Shown: positions 49,718-60,208, numbered from the stretch's first letter. The stretch is DNA of 64,000 nt from Gilliamella apis (GCF_002142155.1 NZ_NASD01000001.1:1-64000), one strand, 5' to 3'. Numbers and translations: made by a program. Notes: a model not told the origin generated them from the letters alone.

Positions 49718-50101
49718 TTACATTTTAGTAGTAAATGTACGAGCAATAACGTCACGTTGTTGTTCAGCAGTTAGTGAGTTAAAACGAACTGCATAACCAG
49801 AAACACGAATTGTTAATTGTGGGTATTTTTCTGGATGTTGTACTGCATCTTCTAATGTTTCACGACGAAGTACGTTTACATTTAAATGTTGACCACCTTC
49901 AACTTTAATTGTTGGTGCTACATCTAATGGAACTTCACGATATTCGAATTGACCAAGTTCCGCAGTTGGGACGATTTGATCTTCTTTGTAAACTGATTTT
50001 GCAGCAACACAACGAGCTTCTTTTGTTGAATCATCTAACAACCAGAAAGAGTTAAGTAGTGCTTGATTGTCTGCTTTAGTAATTTGGATACCTGTAATCA
50101 T
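49718..50101 (-). CDS. grcA: Autonomous glycyl radical cofactor GrcA (YfiD)
   Basis: GrcA is a spare radical domain that repairs pyruvate formate-lyase after oxygen damage to its glycyl radical. The 127 residues match E. coli in length; the radical site is Gly102 in [13 protein letters not shown]. The gene has a strong AGGAGG ribosome-binding site and a perfect FNR box at the class II position, consistent with anaerobic induction. A decayed copy of its 3' end lies about 6 kb away at 43560. Confidence 0.96.
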   Translation of the reverse strand: MITGIQITKADNQALLNSFWLLDDSTKEARCVAAKSVYKEDQIVPTAELGQFEYREVPLDVAPTIKVEGGQHLNVNVLRRETLEDAVQHPEKYPQLTIRVSGYAVRFNSLTAEQQRDVIARTFTTKM

Positions 50102-50494
50102 TTTTAAATCCTCCTAATGGATCTGGACCTTATTGTCCTAAACTATTTATAAGTAATATAGCACTTTCAAAATTTGATTAAAATCAAAAAAAGCTATTAA
50201 TCTAATAAGTTTTACCGTTGATCGTATAGGTTTACTCAATTTTTGCAAATAACTTTATATTTATTAAAAGGTAATCTTTTATTGTCACTTGCAATTTAAG
50301 TGATATTTTGATGATCTTATATTAAACAAGTTATTTTTATGCGTCTTTTTATTCATTGAACGCTTATTTACTGTTGAATGAAGAGTACTTTTCTCATCAT
50401 TGATTATCAGTAGGTTTATTGGTATTTTTAGGTATAATTAATATCATCAATAAATCCAGTGTTGAACTAGATAAAACAATTGTAAAGGTCAAAT
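50102..50494. other. Divergent intergenic region between grcA and ung
   Basis: This 393-bp region has the FNR-type grcA promoter at the left and, near the right, a -10-like TATAAT at 50433-50438 that could serve ung. A small hairpin TCACTT/AAGTGA lies near 50285-50303. No ORF or RNA gene was recognised. Confidence 0.6.
50146..50187 (-). promoter_or_regulatory. FNR-dependent promoter of grcA
   Basis: TTGAT-TAAA-ATCAA at 50174-50187 is a perfect FNR site. On the minus strand a -10 TATAAA lies at 50151-50146, which puts the start near 50139 and the FNR centre at about -41.5, the class II position. Confidence 0.88.
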
Positions 50495-51181
50495 ATGAGT
50501 AATCAATTAACATGGAATGATGTTATTGGCTCTGAAAAAGAGAAGCCCTATTTTCAACATATAATGCAGTTTGTGGCAACGCAGCGTGCACAAGGTAAAA
50601 TTATTTACCCACCCCAGCACGATGTATTTAATGCTTTTCGCTTTACTGCATTTAGTGATATTAAAGTAGTGATCCTAGGGCAGGATCCTTATCATGGCCC
50701 AAATCAAGCTCATGGCTTATCCTTTTCTGTATTACCCGGAATCAAACCGCCTCCCTCGTTATTAAATATCTATAAAGAGTTAGCAACTGATATTGAAGGA
50801 TTCACGATACCTAATCATGGCTATTTAGGCTATTGGGCTACTCAAGGTGTCTTATTACTCAATAACGTATTAACGGTTGAAGCAGGTCAAGCTCACTCTC
50901 ATGCCAAAATAGGTTGGGAAACCTTTACTGATCATGTTATTGAAGCGATCGATAAGCATTTACAAGGTGTCGTGTTTTTACTTTGGGGGTCACCTGCACA
51001 GAAAAAAGGTCAATTTATCGATCGTCAAAAACACCATGTGTTAACGGCGGTACACCCATCACCATTATCGGCTCATCGTGGATTTTTTGGTTGTAAACAC
51101 TTTTCAAAAGCCAATAATTTTATTTTACAGCATGGTAAAACGCCTATCGATTGGCAACCACGATTACCGGAAAAAAGTTAA
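50495..51181 (+). CDS. ung: Uracil-DNA glycosylase
   Basis: Ung removes uracil from DNA. The 228 residues have the water-activating motif [18 protein letters not shown], the Asn strand [10 protein letters not shown] and the leucine loop [14 protein letters not shown], as in family 1 enzymes. Its stop overlaps the start of the gntR gene by one base (TAATG), linking the two in one transcript. Confidence 0.97.
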   Translation: MSNQLTWNDVIGSEKEKPYFQHIMQFVATQRAQGKIIYPPQHDVFNAFRFTAFSDIKVVILGQDPYHGPNQAHGLSFSVLPGIKPPPSLLNIYKELATDIEGFTIPNHGYLGYWATQGVLLLNNVLTVEAGQAHSHAKIGWETFTDHVIEAIDKHLQGVVFLLWGSPAQKKGQFIDRQKHHVLTAVHPSPLSAHRGFFGCKHFSKANNFILQHGKTPIDWQPRLPEKS

Positions 51182-52185
51182 TGAGTAGTAATAAGAAACG
51201 CCGTCCAGGTTTACAGGAAATTGCTAATTTAGTTGGGATCAGCAAAATGACAGTAAGTCGCTTTTTGCGAGATCCTAAGCTTGTATCAGAATCACTTCAA
51301 TTACAAATATCATCAGCTATTGATAAGCTCGGGTATATTCCTAACAAAGCTCCTGATATGTTATCAAATGCCAAAAGTCATGCTATTGGAGTTGTATTTC
51401 CCTCGTTAACTAACCAAGTTTTTGCTGATATTTTAAAAGGTATTGAGATGGTTTCCGATGTGCAAGGTTATCAAACCATGATCACTCACACCGGATATAA
51501 CGCTGATAAAGAAGAGTTACGAGTCCGTTCTTTGCTGTCTTATAATATTGATGGATTAATTTTGACCGAAAGGATACATAATCCAGCTACCTTAAAGATG
51601 ATTGAAATTTCAGGTGTCCCAGTAGTGGAAATTATGGACAGCGTGTCGCCTTGCATTGATATGGCGGTTGGATTTGATAATTTTACGGCTACAAAAAATA
51701 TGATTCATCGCATGATAAATAAAGGACGACGTCACATTGTCTATTTTAGTGCAAGACAAGATCAACGTAGTATCATTCGGCAACAAGGATATGAAAAAGC
51801 CATGCAAGAGGCAGGATTAATGCCTAAAACATTAGCCACTAAAGAAGCCTCATCTTATGATTTAGGGGCGAGATTTTTACATCAGATATTAAAGGAATAT
51901 CCATGTGTTGATGGTATTTTTAGTACCAATGATGATTTGGCTTTAGGTGTATTACTTGAATGTCAGCGTATTGGTATTGAAATACCTAAACAAATAGCGA
52001 TTGTTGGTTTTCATGGCCATAAAATTGGCCAGTATATGAATCCTAAATTAGCTTCCATTCATACGCCAAGAATTGAAATGGGAAAAATTGCTACGGAATT
52101 ACTCTTGAAACGTATAAATGGTGAAAATATTGCTGAAAAGGTCATCGATTTACCTGTTGAATATCTTGATGGTGAAAGTTTGTAA
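51181..52185 (+). CDS. gntR: LacI-family regulator, GntR (gluconate repressor) type
   Basis: The 334 residues show an N-terminal LacI helix-turn-helix (LQEIANLVGISKMTVSRFLRD, split as LQEIANLVGI and SKMTVSRFLRD) and a periplasmic-binding-like ligand domain. Similarity to E. coli GntR runs throughout, for example PDMLSNAKSHAIGVVFPSL and GIFSTNDDLALGVLLECQR. Start at 51181 fits GntR and overlaps the ung stop. No gluconate genes are nearby, so the target is elsewhere. Confidence 0.88.
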   Translation: MSSNKKRRPGLQEIANLVGISKMTVSRFLRDPKLVSESLQLQISSAIDKLGYIPNKAPDMLSNAKSHAIGVVFPSLTNQVFADILKGIEMVSDVQGYQTMITHTGYNADKEELRVRSLLSYNIDGLILTERIHNPATLKMIEISGVPVVEIMDSVSPCIDMAVGFDNFTATKNMIHRMINKGRRHIVYFSARQDQRSIIRQQGYEKAMQEAGLMPKTLATKEASSYDLGARFLHQILKEYPCVDGIFSTNDDLALGVLLECQRIGIEIPKQIAIVGFHGHKIGQYMNPKLASIHTPRIEMGKIATELLLKRINGENIAEKVIDLPVEYLDGESL

Positions 52186-52346
52186 TTAATTTTAAAATAT
52201 TTTCTAAAATTTATATCATTATCAAGTTATAGATTCGGTTTGGATGGATTTCAGGTTTTCATGATTTGATATCTATGCTAAAATTGCCTCTCAGTGGTTA
52301 TTTATACCTACTAATTAGATCATCAAAGAATAACACTGAGGCCCCC

Positions 52347-52973
52347 ATGAAAATTGTTGAAGTAAAACACCCTCTAGTTCGCCATAAAATTGGCTTAATG
52401 CGTGAACACGATATTAGCACAAAAGATTTCCGAAACCTTGCCAGTGAAGTTGGTAGTTTATTAACTTATGAAGCAACCGCTAACTTACCAACAGAAACCG
52501 TAACCATTGAAGGTTGGTGTGGCCCTGTGCAAGTAGAACGTATTAAAGGTAAAAAAATTACTGTTGTTCCTATTCTACGTGCTGGTTTAGGTATGATGGA
52601 TGGCGTATTAGAACACATACCTAGTGCAAGAATCAGTGTTGTTGGTTTTTATCGTAACGAAGAAACACTTGAACCGGTTCCTTATTTCCAAAAACTCACT
52701 TCTGATATTGAAGAACGAATGGCGTTAGTTGTTGATCCAATGCTAGCAACCGGTGGTTCAATGGTGGCAACTATTGATCTACTTAAGAAAGCTGGTTGTA
52801 AAAATATCAAAGTGTTGGTTTTAGTTGCTGCGCCAGAAGGTATTAAAGTATTAGAACAAGCTCATCCTGATGTTGAACTTTATACGGCATCAATTGATGA
52901 AAGATTAAATGATAAAGGCTATATTTTACCTGGGCTAGGCGATGCCGGAGACAAAATATTTGGCACGAAATAA
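52347..52973 (+). CDS. upp: Uracil phosphoribosyltransferase
   Basis: Upp makes UMP from uracil and PRPP. The 208 residues equal the E. coli length; [20 protein letters not shown] begins the protein, and [19 protein letters not shown] holds the PRPP loop. The start at 52347 has a GAGG ribosome-binding site; a longer frame to 52266 is not part of the family. uraA follows after a terminator, the usual salvage pair. Confidence 0.97.
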   Translation: MKIVEVKHPLVRHKIGLMREHDISTKDFRNLASEVGSLLTYEATANLPTETVTIEGWCGPVQVERIKGKKITVVPILRAGLGMMDGVLEHIPSARISVVGFYRNEETLEPVPYFQKLTSDIEERMALVVDPMLATGGSMVATIDLLKKAGCKNIKVLVLVAAPEGIKVLEQAHPDVELYTASIDERLNDKGYILPGLGDAGDKIFGTK

Positions 52974-52986
52974 AATCTCAATTTTT

Positions 52987-53010
52987 AGACCGGTTTATCC
53001 GGTTTTTTTA
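52987..53010 (+). terminator. Terminator between upp and uraA
   Basis: AGACCGG pairs with CCGGTTT (one G-T pair) around TTTAT, followed by T6. It probably lowers uraA expression from the upp promoter. Confidence 0.75.
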
Positions 53011-53071
53011 TGTCTGCTATTTAATAATTAATTTGCTATTAGCAAAAAGAAGTTTAAGAAGAGAGGAAAAC

Positions 53072-54334
53072 GTGGTTAAAATTAATAATAATGAAATTAA
53101 AAAAGATACTTCACCATTAAAACCTGATTGGCAAGATATTTTTACTGGTGCTCAAATGCTGTTTGTCGCTTTTGGTGCTTTAGTATTAGTACCACTGTTA
53201 ACTGGTTTAAATCCAAATGTAGCATTATTTACAGCCGGTGTTGGTACATTGTTATTTCAACTTGCAACCAAAAATAAAGTACCGGTGTTTCTAGCTTCTT
53301 CTTTTGCTTTTATTGCACCAATTTCTTTTGGTGTAGCTCAATGGGGAATACCGGCAACTTTAGGCGGATTGGTTGCTGCTGGTTTGGTATTTATGTTTTT
53401 TGCTTTTCTGGTCAAAATTAATGGTAATAAAGTTATCGATCGGATTTTACCACCGGTGGTGACCGGGCCAATTATTATGGTGATTGGTTTATCATTAGCT
53501 CCCGTTGCAGTTAATATGGCTATGGGTAAAGATAGTGGACTTCAAGCCGAAAACTATCAACTTATTATTATTTCCATGGCTTCTTTGTTAACCACTTTAA
53601 TTGTTGCTATCTGGGCAAAAGGCTTTTTTAGATTGGTTCCGATTATTGCCGGTATTGTGGTTGGATATGCTCTTTCATGTGCTTTTGGTATTGTCAATTT
53701 TCAACCGGTTATTGATGCCCCATGGTTTAAAGTACCTGATTTCACATTTCCCGAGTTTCAGTGGCAAGCTATTTTATATATGATTCCTATTGTCATTGCT
53801 CCAACTATTGAGCATGTGGGGGATATTATGGCAATCGGTGCTGTAACAGGTAAAGATTATACTCGTGAACCTGGTTTACAACGGACATTGTTGGGTGATG
53901 GATTGGCTACTACAACAGCAGGATTTTTTGGTGGGCCACCATGTATTACTTATGCCGAAGTAATTGGTGCGGTAACCTTAACCCGCAATTTCAAAACACA
54001 AGTAATGACATGGGCTGCAATCTGGGCAATCTTAATGTCTTTCATTGGTAAAATAGGGGCATTTTTAAGCTCAATTCCAACTGTCGTAATGGGTGGAATC
54101 ATGGTGCTGTTATTTGGTTCAATTGCTTCGGTTGGTATTAATATTTTAATTAAACATAAAGTCGATCTTTCTATATCACGGAATATGTGTATCGTCTCGT
54201 TAGTACTAGTATTTGGTATTGGTGGCATGATCTTCGATTTTGGTTCTTATGCATTACAGGGTATTAGTTTATGTGGGATTCTAGCCATTGTGTTAAATTT
54301 AATCTTACCGCAACAAACTAAAACCAATAACTAA
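53072..54334 (+). CDS. uraA: Uracil permease UraA
   Basis: UraA is the proton-uracil symporter of the NCS2 family. The 420 residues have about 14 membrane segments, with PVFLASSFAFIAPISFG and the substrate region APTIEHVGDIMAIGAVTG. The GTG at 53072 has a perfect GAGAGG ribosome-binding site and was chosen over an in-frame TTG at 53033. Function pairs with upp upstream. Confidence 0.94.
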   Translation: MVKINNNEIKKDTSPLKPDWQDIFTGAQMLFVAFGALVLVPLLTGLNPNVALFTAGVGTLLFQLATKNKVPVFLASSFAFIAPISFGVAQWGIPATLGGLVAAGLVFMFFAFLVKINGNKVIDRILPPVVTGPIIMVIGLSLAPVAVNMAMGKDSGLQAENYQLIIISMASLLTTLIVAIWAKGFFRLVPIIAGIVVGYALSCAFGIVNFQPVIDAPWFKVPDFTFPEFQWQAILYMIPIVIAPTIEHVGDIMAIGAVTGKDYTREPGLQRTLLGDGLATTTAGFFGGPPCITYAEVIGAVTLTRNFKTQVMTWAAIWAILMSFIGKIGAFLSSIPTVVMGGIMVLLFGSIASVGINILIKHKVDLSISRNMCIVSLVLVFGIGGMIFDFGSYALQGISLCGILAIVLNLILPQQTKTNN

Positions 54335-54347
54335 GATAAACATTCTG

Positions 54348-54375
54348 GCCGTTAATCATGAAATCGATTAACGGC
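54348..54375 (+). terminator. uraA terminator
   Basis: A perfect 10-bp stem GCCGTTAATC / GATTAACGGC with an 8-base loop, 13 bases after the uraA stop, followed by T-rich sequence. Confidence 0.75.
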
Positions 54376-54653
54376 TAATCATATTTCCTTTTTTTACTAC
54401 TCTATAATATCTCTACGTTTTACTTAATAAATAATTATTTTAGTCAGCAAGTACTAACTTTTATAAAAAATATTAAGAGTACATTGATCAAATTCTAATT
54501 TTAAGCGTTAGGATTAACTTAATAACTATTATTTTTGCATAATAAAATAGATTTGATTTACCGTATGTTGTTTACAAACGTAAGTGAGTAATAACTTCCA
54601 AATAGTAAAGCTATTTTAAAAAAAATTGAGGAAAGGGGTTTTTGAAAAATAAA

Positions 54654-54683
54654 AAACTCACTTATTTCTCAATAAGTGAGTTT
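54654..54683 (-). terminator. lysS terminator
   Basis: A perfect 13-bp stem AAACTCACTTATT / AATAAGTGAGTTT with loop TCTC. On the minus strand it is followed by T6, and it starts 24 bases after the lysS stop. Confidence 0.93.
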
Positions 54684-54706
54684 GGTTTAATAGTAAGTAA
54701 CAACCG

Positions 54707-56221
54707 TTATTTAATTGGACGCATTGTTGGGAATAAAATGACATCGCGAATAGTATGACTATTGGTAAATAACATTACAGTTCTGTCAATACCGATCCCT
54801 AGGCCTGCAGTTGGTGGTAAACCATGTTCTAATGCAGTAATGTAATCTTCATCATAGAACATTGCTTCATCGTCACCAGCATCTTTTTGTGATACTTGAT
54901 CGGCAAAACGTTGCGCCTGATCTTCTGCATCATTAAGTTCTGAGAAACCATTACCAATTTCTCGTCCACCGATGAAAAATTCAAAGCGGTCAGTGACAAA
55001 TGGGTTTTCATCATTACGACGAGCCAGTGGTGATACTTCAGCTGGATATTCGGTGATAAAAGTTGGTTGTATTAAGTTAGCTTCAGCAACTTCTTCGAAA
55101 ATTTCAGTTACAACTCGACCTAATCCCCAGCCTTTTTCTACTTTGATACCCACATCTTTGGCAATTGCACATGCTTTATCAAAATCATCTAAATCGGCAT
55201 TATTCGTTTCTGGACGATAATGACAAATTGCTTCACGCATTGTCATTTTGATAAATGGTTTTCCAAAATCAAATGTATGCTCGCCATACTGTACAACTGC
55301 ATCACCCGTTACTGCGATAGCTAAACGGCGGAATAATGCTTCGGTTAATACGATCAAATCTTTATAATCGGCATAAGCCATGTACATTTCCATCATTGTG
55401 AATTCTGGATTATGTCTTGGTGATACGCCTTCGTTTCGGAAATTCCGGTTGATTTCAAAAACACGCTCAAATCCACCAACAACTAAACGTTTTAAGTAAA
55501 GTTCTGGCGCAATACGTAAGTACATATCTAGATCAAGCGCATTGTGATGAGTGATAAATGGTTTAGCTGATGCCCCACCAGGGATAACTTGCATCATTGG
55601 TGTTTCGACTTCCATAAAGTGGTTTTCAAGCATAAAGTTGCGAATTTCAGTTACCACTTTAGAGCGAGCAATAAAGGTATCGCGTGATTGTTGATTAGTA
55701 ATTAAATCAAGGTAACGTTGACGATAACGCATTTCTTGATCGGCTAAGCCATGGAACTTATCTGGTAATGGACGTAGTGCTTTTGTTAATAAGCGAATTT
55801 CTTGACAATGAATTGAAAGCTCACCTGTTTTGGTTTTGAATAAATAACCTTTAGCACCAACAATATCACCAAGATCCCATTTTTTAAACTGTTCGTTATA
55901 ATAATTTTCTGGTAGATCATCACGAGTGACATAAAGTTGGATTTGTCCAGTCACATCTTGTAGTGATACAAATGATGCTTTTCCCATAATACGGCGCATC
56001 ATCATGCGACCAGCAACAGTAACGATAATTTTATTTTCGATTAGCTCTTCGTTAGTTTTATCATCATACAATTTATGAAGATCGCTTGAAATTGCGTCAC
56101 GACGAAAATCGTTTGGGAAAGCAATGCCTTGTTCGCGAATTGCAGCTAGCTTTTCACGACGTATTGTAAGCTCGTTGTTTAACTCTTCAATATGGTTTTG
56201 TTGCTCTTGCTGTGTTGACAT
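54707..56221 (-). CDS. lysS: Lysine--tRNA ligase (class II)
   Basis: LysRS charges tRNA-Lys. The 504 residues have the N-terminal OB-fold anticodon domain ([21 protein letters not shown] split as [12 protein letters not shown] and MGKASFVSL) and class II motifs: motif 2 [21 protein letters not shown] and motif 3 [15 protein letters not shown]. It follows prfB by 31 bases, as in E. coli. Confidence 0.97.
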   Translation of the reverse strand: MSTQQEQQNHIEELNNELTIRREKLAAIREQGIAFPNDFRRDAISSDLHKLYDDKTNEELIENKIIVTVAGRMMMRRIMGKASFVSLQDVTGQIQLYVTRDDLPENYYNEQFKKWDLGDIVGAKGYLFKTKTGELSIHCQEIRLLTKALRPLPDKFHGLADQEMRYRQRYLDLITNQQSRDTFIARSKVVTEIRNFMLENHFMEVETPMMQVIPGGASAKPFITHHNALDLDMYLRIAPELYLKRLVVGGFERVFEINRNFRNEGVSPRHNPEFTMMEMYMAYADYKDLIVLTEALFRRLAIAVTGDAVVQYGEHTFDFGKPFIKMTMREAICHYRPETNNADLDDFDKACAIAKDVGIKVEKGWGLGRVVTEIFEEVAEANLIQPTFITEYPAEVSPLARRNDENPFVTDRFEFFIGGREIGNGFSELNDAEDQAQRFADQVSQKDAGDDEAMFYDEDYITALEHGLPPTAGLGIGIDRTVMLFTNSHTIRDVILFPTMRPIK

Positions 56222-56252
56222 AATATTACCTTTTATTTATCACCAAACAGGG

Positions 56253-57351
56253 TTATAAACCTGCTTTTAAGCTTTCTTCAATAAATTGATCTAAATCACC
56301 ATCTAAAACGGCTTGAGTATTACGGGTTTCGACGCCGGTACGTAAATCTTTAATTCTTGAGTCGTCAAGTACATATGAACGGATTTGACTACCCCAACCA
56401 ATATCGGATTTATTTTCTTCCATCTGCTGTTTTTCGGCATTCTTTTTCTGAATTTCCAGCTCATAAAGTTTCGCTTTGAGCTGCTTCATCGCTTGATCTT
56501 TATTACTATGTTGAGAGCGATTGTTTTGACATTGAGTCACAATCCCTGTTGGCACATGGGTAATACGAACAGCAGATTCAGTTTTATTAACATGCTGACC
56601 ACCTGCACCAGATGCGCGATAAACATCAATACGTAGATCGGCAGGGTTGATATCAATATCAATATTATCATCAATTTCTGGATAGACAAATACTGATGCA
56701 AATGATGTATGACGTCGGTTACCTGAATCAAATGGACTTTTGCGTACTAAGCGATGAACGCCAGTTTCGGTACGTAACCAACCATAAGCATAATCACCAG
56801 ATACCTTAATGGTGGCCGATTTTATGCCGGCTACATCACCATCTGATACTTCCATCACTTCGGTACTAAATCCTTTTGATTCAGCCCAACGGAGATACAT
56901 TCTAAGTAGCATTTCCGCCCAATCTTGTGCTTCAGTGCCACCAGATCCAGATTGGATATCTAAATAACAATCAGCACTATCATAATCACCTGAGAACATT
57001 CGACGGAACTCTAAACCAGCTAGTTTTTTTTCTAATTGTTCTAGTTCTAGACTTGCTTCATCGAAAGTATCTTGATCTTCAGCTTCAACAGCAAGTTCAA
57101 GCAAGCCTTCAACATCATCAAGTCCTTGATCTAATGAATTAATGGTATTGATGATCTCTTCAAGCATTACTCGTTCTTTACCTAATGCTTGTGCTTTTTC
57201 TGGATCTGCCCAAACTTCCGATTGTTCTAATTCAGCATTGACTTCCTCAAGACGTTCTTTCTTGAGATCGTAGTCAAAGATACCCCCGAATCACATCTGT
57301 TCGCTCGGTTAATTCGGCTATTTTCGATTTGATAGGATTAATTTCAAACAT
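56253..57351 (-). CDS. prfB: Peptide chain release factor 2, with programmed +1 frameshift
   Basis: RF2 terminates translation at UGA and UAA. Translation starts at the ATG at 57351 and reads 25 codons ending in GYL, then an in-frame UGA at 57276-57274; a +1 shift on CTT-TGA-C continues as [12 protein letters not shown] to the stop at 56253, giving 365 residues, the E. coli length. The Shine-Dalgarno-like GGGGG (57287-57283) lies three bases before CTT, as required. The protein has [10 protein letters not shown] (stop-codon recognition) and [15 protein letters not shown] (GGQ). The gene self-regulates: low RF2 favours frameshifting. Cotranscribed with lysS. Confidence 0.97.
57273..57287 (-). 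promoter_or_regulatory. RF2 programmed frameshift signal
   Basis: On the minus strand the sequence is GGGGGTATCTTTGAC: an internal ribosome-binding-like GGGGG, three bases, then the slippery CTT and stop TGA followed by C. All elements of the known prfB recoding site are present. Confidence 0.96.
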
Positions 57352-57476
57352 ATTATGCTGTTTTGTTAATTTTTTAAGTTTTTTAATTAATCCTACATTG
57401 TAACGGATTTAAGTATAACTTAGCAATTACCAATTTGTTTACATCATTGATAATAATGTAAATGAATAATAAATAA

Positions 57477-57501
57477 AAAATGACGCGTATTGCGTCATTT
57501 T
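57477..57501 (-). terminator. sodA terminator
   Basis: A perfect 10-bp stem AAAATGACGC / GCGTCATTTT around GTATT, 25 bases after the sodA stop; the minus side has a run of T. Confidence 0.93.
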
Positions 57502-57525
57502 ATAATGTGATATTTTTAAATGAGC

Positions 57526-58152
57526 TTATTTTTTCGCTTCTGCGTATAATTCAGCTACTTTATCCCAGTTAATAACATTCCAAAATGCACCGATGTAATC
57601 AGCACGACGGTTTTGATATTTTAAATAATAAGCGTGTTCCCAAACGTCAAGCGCTAAAATTGGTGTGCCAGAAACGCCTGAGAATTTTTCACCCATAATT
57701 GGGGAATCTTGATTAGCAGTTGAAACCACTTCTAGCTTATCATTTTTCAATACTAACCATGCCCAACCAGAACCAAAACGCGTTGCCGCAGCAGCTGAGA
57801 ATTTTTCTTTAAATGCATCAACTGAACCAAAGTCTTTTTCAATAGCAGCTTTAAGTTCACCTTTAAGTTCAGTTCCAACTCTTAATAATTCCCAGAATAG
57901 GGTGTGGTTAACATGACCACCAACATTATTTTTAACACCAGTAACTTTGTCTGCAGGTACTTTGTCTAGATTTTTTAGTAATGTTTCAGGGCAAAAGTCT
58001 TTAACTTCAGCAGGTAGAGATTCTAATAATGCATTAGCATTATTTACATAAGTTTGATGATGTTTGTCATGATGAAGATGCATTGTTTCAGTATCGATAT
58101 AAGGCTCTAAAGCATCATAAGCATAAGGTAAAGGGGGTAATGTATAAGCCAT
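57526..58152 (-). CDS. sodA: Superoxide dismutase, SodA (manganese) type
   Basis: The enzyme converts superoxide to hydrogen peroxide and oxygen. The 208 residues follow E. coli Sod[20 protein letters not shown], the metal ligands in [24 protein letters not shown] and [15 protein letters not shown]. The segments NNVGGH and NQDSPI fit the Mn type, though metal cannot be proved by sequence. A single gene with its own terminator. Confidence 0.94.
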   Translation of the reverse strand: MAYTLPPLPYAYDALEPYIDTETMHLHHDKHHQTYVNNANALLESLPAEVKDFCPETLLKNLDKVPADKVTGVKNNVGGHVNHTLFWELLRVGTELKGELKAAIEKDFGSVDAFKEKFSAAAATRFGSGWAWLVLKNDKLEVVSTANQDSPIMGEKFSGVSGTPILALDVWEHAYYLKYQNRRADYIGAFWNVINWDKVAELYAEAKK

Positions 58153-58286
58153 GAAATTGCTCCTTTCATTTATTAAGTATTTTTAACTTATTTATACCAT
58201 CGAGTATACGGTCTATCTATATATCCCACAAACTATTGTTTAGATAGCTTATGACTATCTAATTTAATATCATTGCTGTATGATTT

Positions 58287-59117
58287 TTATACTTCGTTTG
58301 GTTGTGTTAAATAAGGTGTATACATCATAATTGCATGATTTTCACTAATGAGTTTTTCCTCTATTTGATTATCGAGCAAATGGGTTTTTCGTTGCCATAT
58401 CTTATTGTGTCTAGTGTATCCGCCCCACCATTGTTGTTCAATAACGTGATCGGTTTCGAATATTTCATAGCGATAAGATAACGGTGTATTGGCAAGTAGT
58501 TCACCATGTAAATATTCATCATCTAACCAAAGATTAAGTCGGTAGGTTGTATTGGTTTTATTGAGTAATTGTAAATCGATATAGTTATAAGAAAGTGTCG
58601 CACCACAAGCAAATGGAATAGTACGGTTAACATCCGGAAAAACATCAAAACTATGACGCCATCGTTCAATAATGGTTAAATCTGAATGTAATACCATCCA
58701 GTAAATCAAATTGCCAAGTTGGCATAAACCACCACCAATATCTTTGCCGATTTGGCCATTATGTAATGAGAGACCTTCTAAAAAGCCGCGTTTCTTTGAT
58801 GGCCGACCAACTTTTTGCCAAATTGAAAATCGTTGATTGGGCTCAATTATCGAACCGTCGAGCTGTTCAATTGCTAAGCGCAGGTTAGTGATTTTGTTAT
58901 ATTGCAAATACATATCAACATCTTTCAGTTGTCTTAACAAAACCGATTGATGTTTTTTATGAGAATAGCAGCAAGTATTATTATTCTTATCAATTACGCT
59001 ATAGGTGTGACGATTGCGCCACCAATCTAATTTACGTTTGAGAATAAAATATTCTTTACCTAATTTTAATCTTAAATTACTGCGTTTTTTAGGTTTATCT
59101 ACAATAGTCTTTTGCAT
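58287..59117 (-). CDS. VanW family protein
   Basis: VanW-like proteins occur in vancomycin-resistance clusters and in many other bacteria; their biochemical function is not established. The 276 residues contain the family core SHKKHQSVLL, NLRLAIEQLDGSIIEPNQRFSIWQKVGRPS (split) and GKDIGGGLCQLGNLIYW, then RHSFDVFPDVNRTIPFACGATLSYNY. It lacks a signal peptide. No van genes are near. It lies 28 bases after the amidotransferase gene on the same strand, so they may share a transcript. Confidence 0.88.
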   Translation of the reverse strand: MQKTIVDKPKKRSNLRLKLGKEYFILKRKLDWWRNRHTYSVIDKNNNTCCYSHKKHQSVLLRQLKDVDMYLQYNKITNLRLAIEQLDGSIIEPNQRFSIWQKVGRPSKKRGFLEGLSLHNGQIGKDIGGGLCQLGNLIYWMVLHSDLTIIERWRHSFDVFPDVNRTIPFACGATLSYNYIDLQLLNKTNTTYRLNLWLDDEYLHGELLANTPLSYRYEIFETDHVIEQQWWGGYTRHNKIWQRKTHLLDNQIEEKLISENHAIMMYTPYLTQPNEV

Positions 59118-59145
59118 ACAACAACAGCCCTAACCACTGAATTGC

Positions 59146-59874
59146 TTATTTTGCTATAGTTGATAAATAATTAAGGCTTAATTTATCTAAAAAGCCAAAC
59201 AGTTTTTGATTCATTTCAGAATAATCATGCGAACGAAGTTGATTAGGTGTATCAACAAAACGATATTTTGCTGCTTGTTTAAGATCACTTTCAGAGTGAG
59301 CAATTAGCTGTTCAACAACTTCTGGAGTTAACTCCATATGGCATTGAAAACCATATACTAAAGGACCATAAGCAATGATTTGCCGTGGGCAGCCTTCACT
59401 ATAAGCAATAATTTGTGCTGCTTGGGTTAAACCAGGCATGTCATTGTGCCAATGGCCGACAGCTAAACTATTGCCAAAATCAGTAAATAAAGGATTATTT
59501 TTACCCATTTCAGTTAAGGTAATAGGGAACTTACCGATTTCCTTTTCCGGGCTATGTCCATGTGGGGCACCTAATGCTTCACCAATTAATTGTGAACCAA
59601 GACAGACGCCAAGTACGATTTTTTTTGAATTGATAGCCGATAATATTACAGCTTGTTCAGCTAGCGAGTCAAAATGCGGGCACTCTTGTTTGGTTGTTGC
59701 TGGTGATTGTGGGCCACCCATAATAATCAACATATCAATATTATCGACATTGTTGGGAAGAGATTCACCAAGATAAACACGAGAATAACTAATGGTATAA
59801 TGATGTTCTTTAGCCCATTGCTCATAAGCTCCAGGAGCTTCGAAATCTTCATGAATAATAAAATGCAAATGCAT
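59146..59874 (-). CDS. Class I glutamine amidotransferase (GMP-synthase-like domain)
   Basis: The 242 residues form a stand-alone class I glutaminase domain: the nucleophile is in GVCLGSQLIGEALG (Cys), the His in FQCHMELTPEVV with Glu nearby, and the oxyanion region in IIMGGPQSP. This stand-alone type hydrolyses glutamine or gamma-glutamyl compounds; the natural substrate is unknown. It is upstream of the vanW-like gene. Confidence 0.9.
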   Translation of the reverse strand: MHLHFIIHEDFEAPGAYEQWAKEHHYTISYSRVYLGESLPNNVDNIDMLIIMGGPQSPATTKQECPHFDSLAEQAVILSAINSKKIVLGVCLGSQLIGEALGAPHGHSPEKEIGKFPITLTEMGKNNPLFTDFGNSLAVGHWHNDMPGLTQAAQIIAYSEGCPRQIIAYGPLVYGFQCHMELTPEVVEQLIAHSESDLKQAAKYRFVDTPNQLRSHDYSEMNQKLFGFLDKLSLNYLSTIAK

Positions 59875-60051
59875 TGGTAAATCTCCTTTAACCTAACTAT
59901 TATCGTTCAGAGTACTCAATTGCCATTAGATATGAATATGGAAAATTAAGCGCAATAATTATTATGAATCTTTTATTAAGAAAGACAATAGCAAAGATAT
60001 TAGTAGGCGATGAACGAATGAGTTATAGAACAGAGAATAATAGGCATAAAA

Positions 60052-60071
60052 AAATCTGCTTGAGCAGATTT
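60052..60071 (-). terminator. tRNA-Asn terminator
   Basis: The stem AAATCTGCT / AGCAGATTT lies 16 bases after the tRNA and has a run of seven T on the minus side. Confidence 0.92.
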
Positions 60072-60086
60072 CAATATTCGGAAAGT

Positions 60087-60162
60087 TGGCTCCTCCAACA
60101 GGACTTGAACCTGTGACATACGGATTAACAGTCCGCCGTTCTACCGACTGAACTATGGAGGA
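60087..60162 (-). tRNA. tRNA-Asn (anticodon GTT)
   Basis: The minus-strand sequence folds as a standard tRNA: acceptor TCCTCCA/TGGAGGA, discriminator G, encoded CCA, a D arm TTCAGTCGG, an anticodon loop CTGTTAA with GTT, and a T arm with GGTTCAAGTCC. It is 76 bases long and resembles E. coli tRNA-Asn. Confidence 0.98.
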
Positions 60163-60179
60163 ACCGAAATGTAGCGCGC

Positions 60180-60208
60180 ATATTATAGATTTAATGACGC
60201 TATGTCAA
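60180..60208 (-). promoter_or_regulatory. tRNA-Asn promoter with GC-rich discriminator
   Basis: A perfect -35 TTGACA (60208-60203) and a -10 TAATAT (60185-60180) 17 bases apart, or TATAAT with a 15-base spacer. A GCGCGC discriminator follows, as in stringently controlled stable-RNA promoters. Confidence 0.82.

Larger units (their letters stand above)
54335..54706. other. Convergent intergenic region between uraA and lysS
   Basis: This 372-bp AT-rich region holds the uraA hairpin, the G-rich motif TTGAGGAAAGGGGTTTTT at 54626-54643 and the lysS terminator. No ORF or RNA gene was recognised. Confidence 0.6.
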
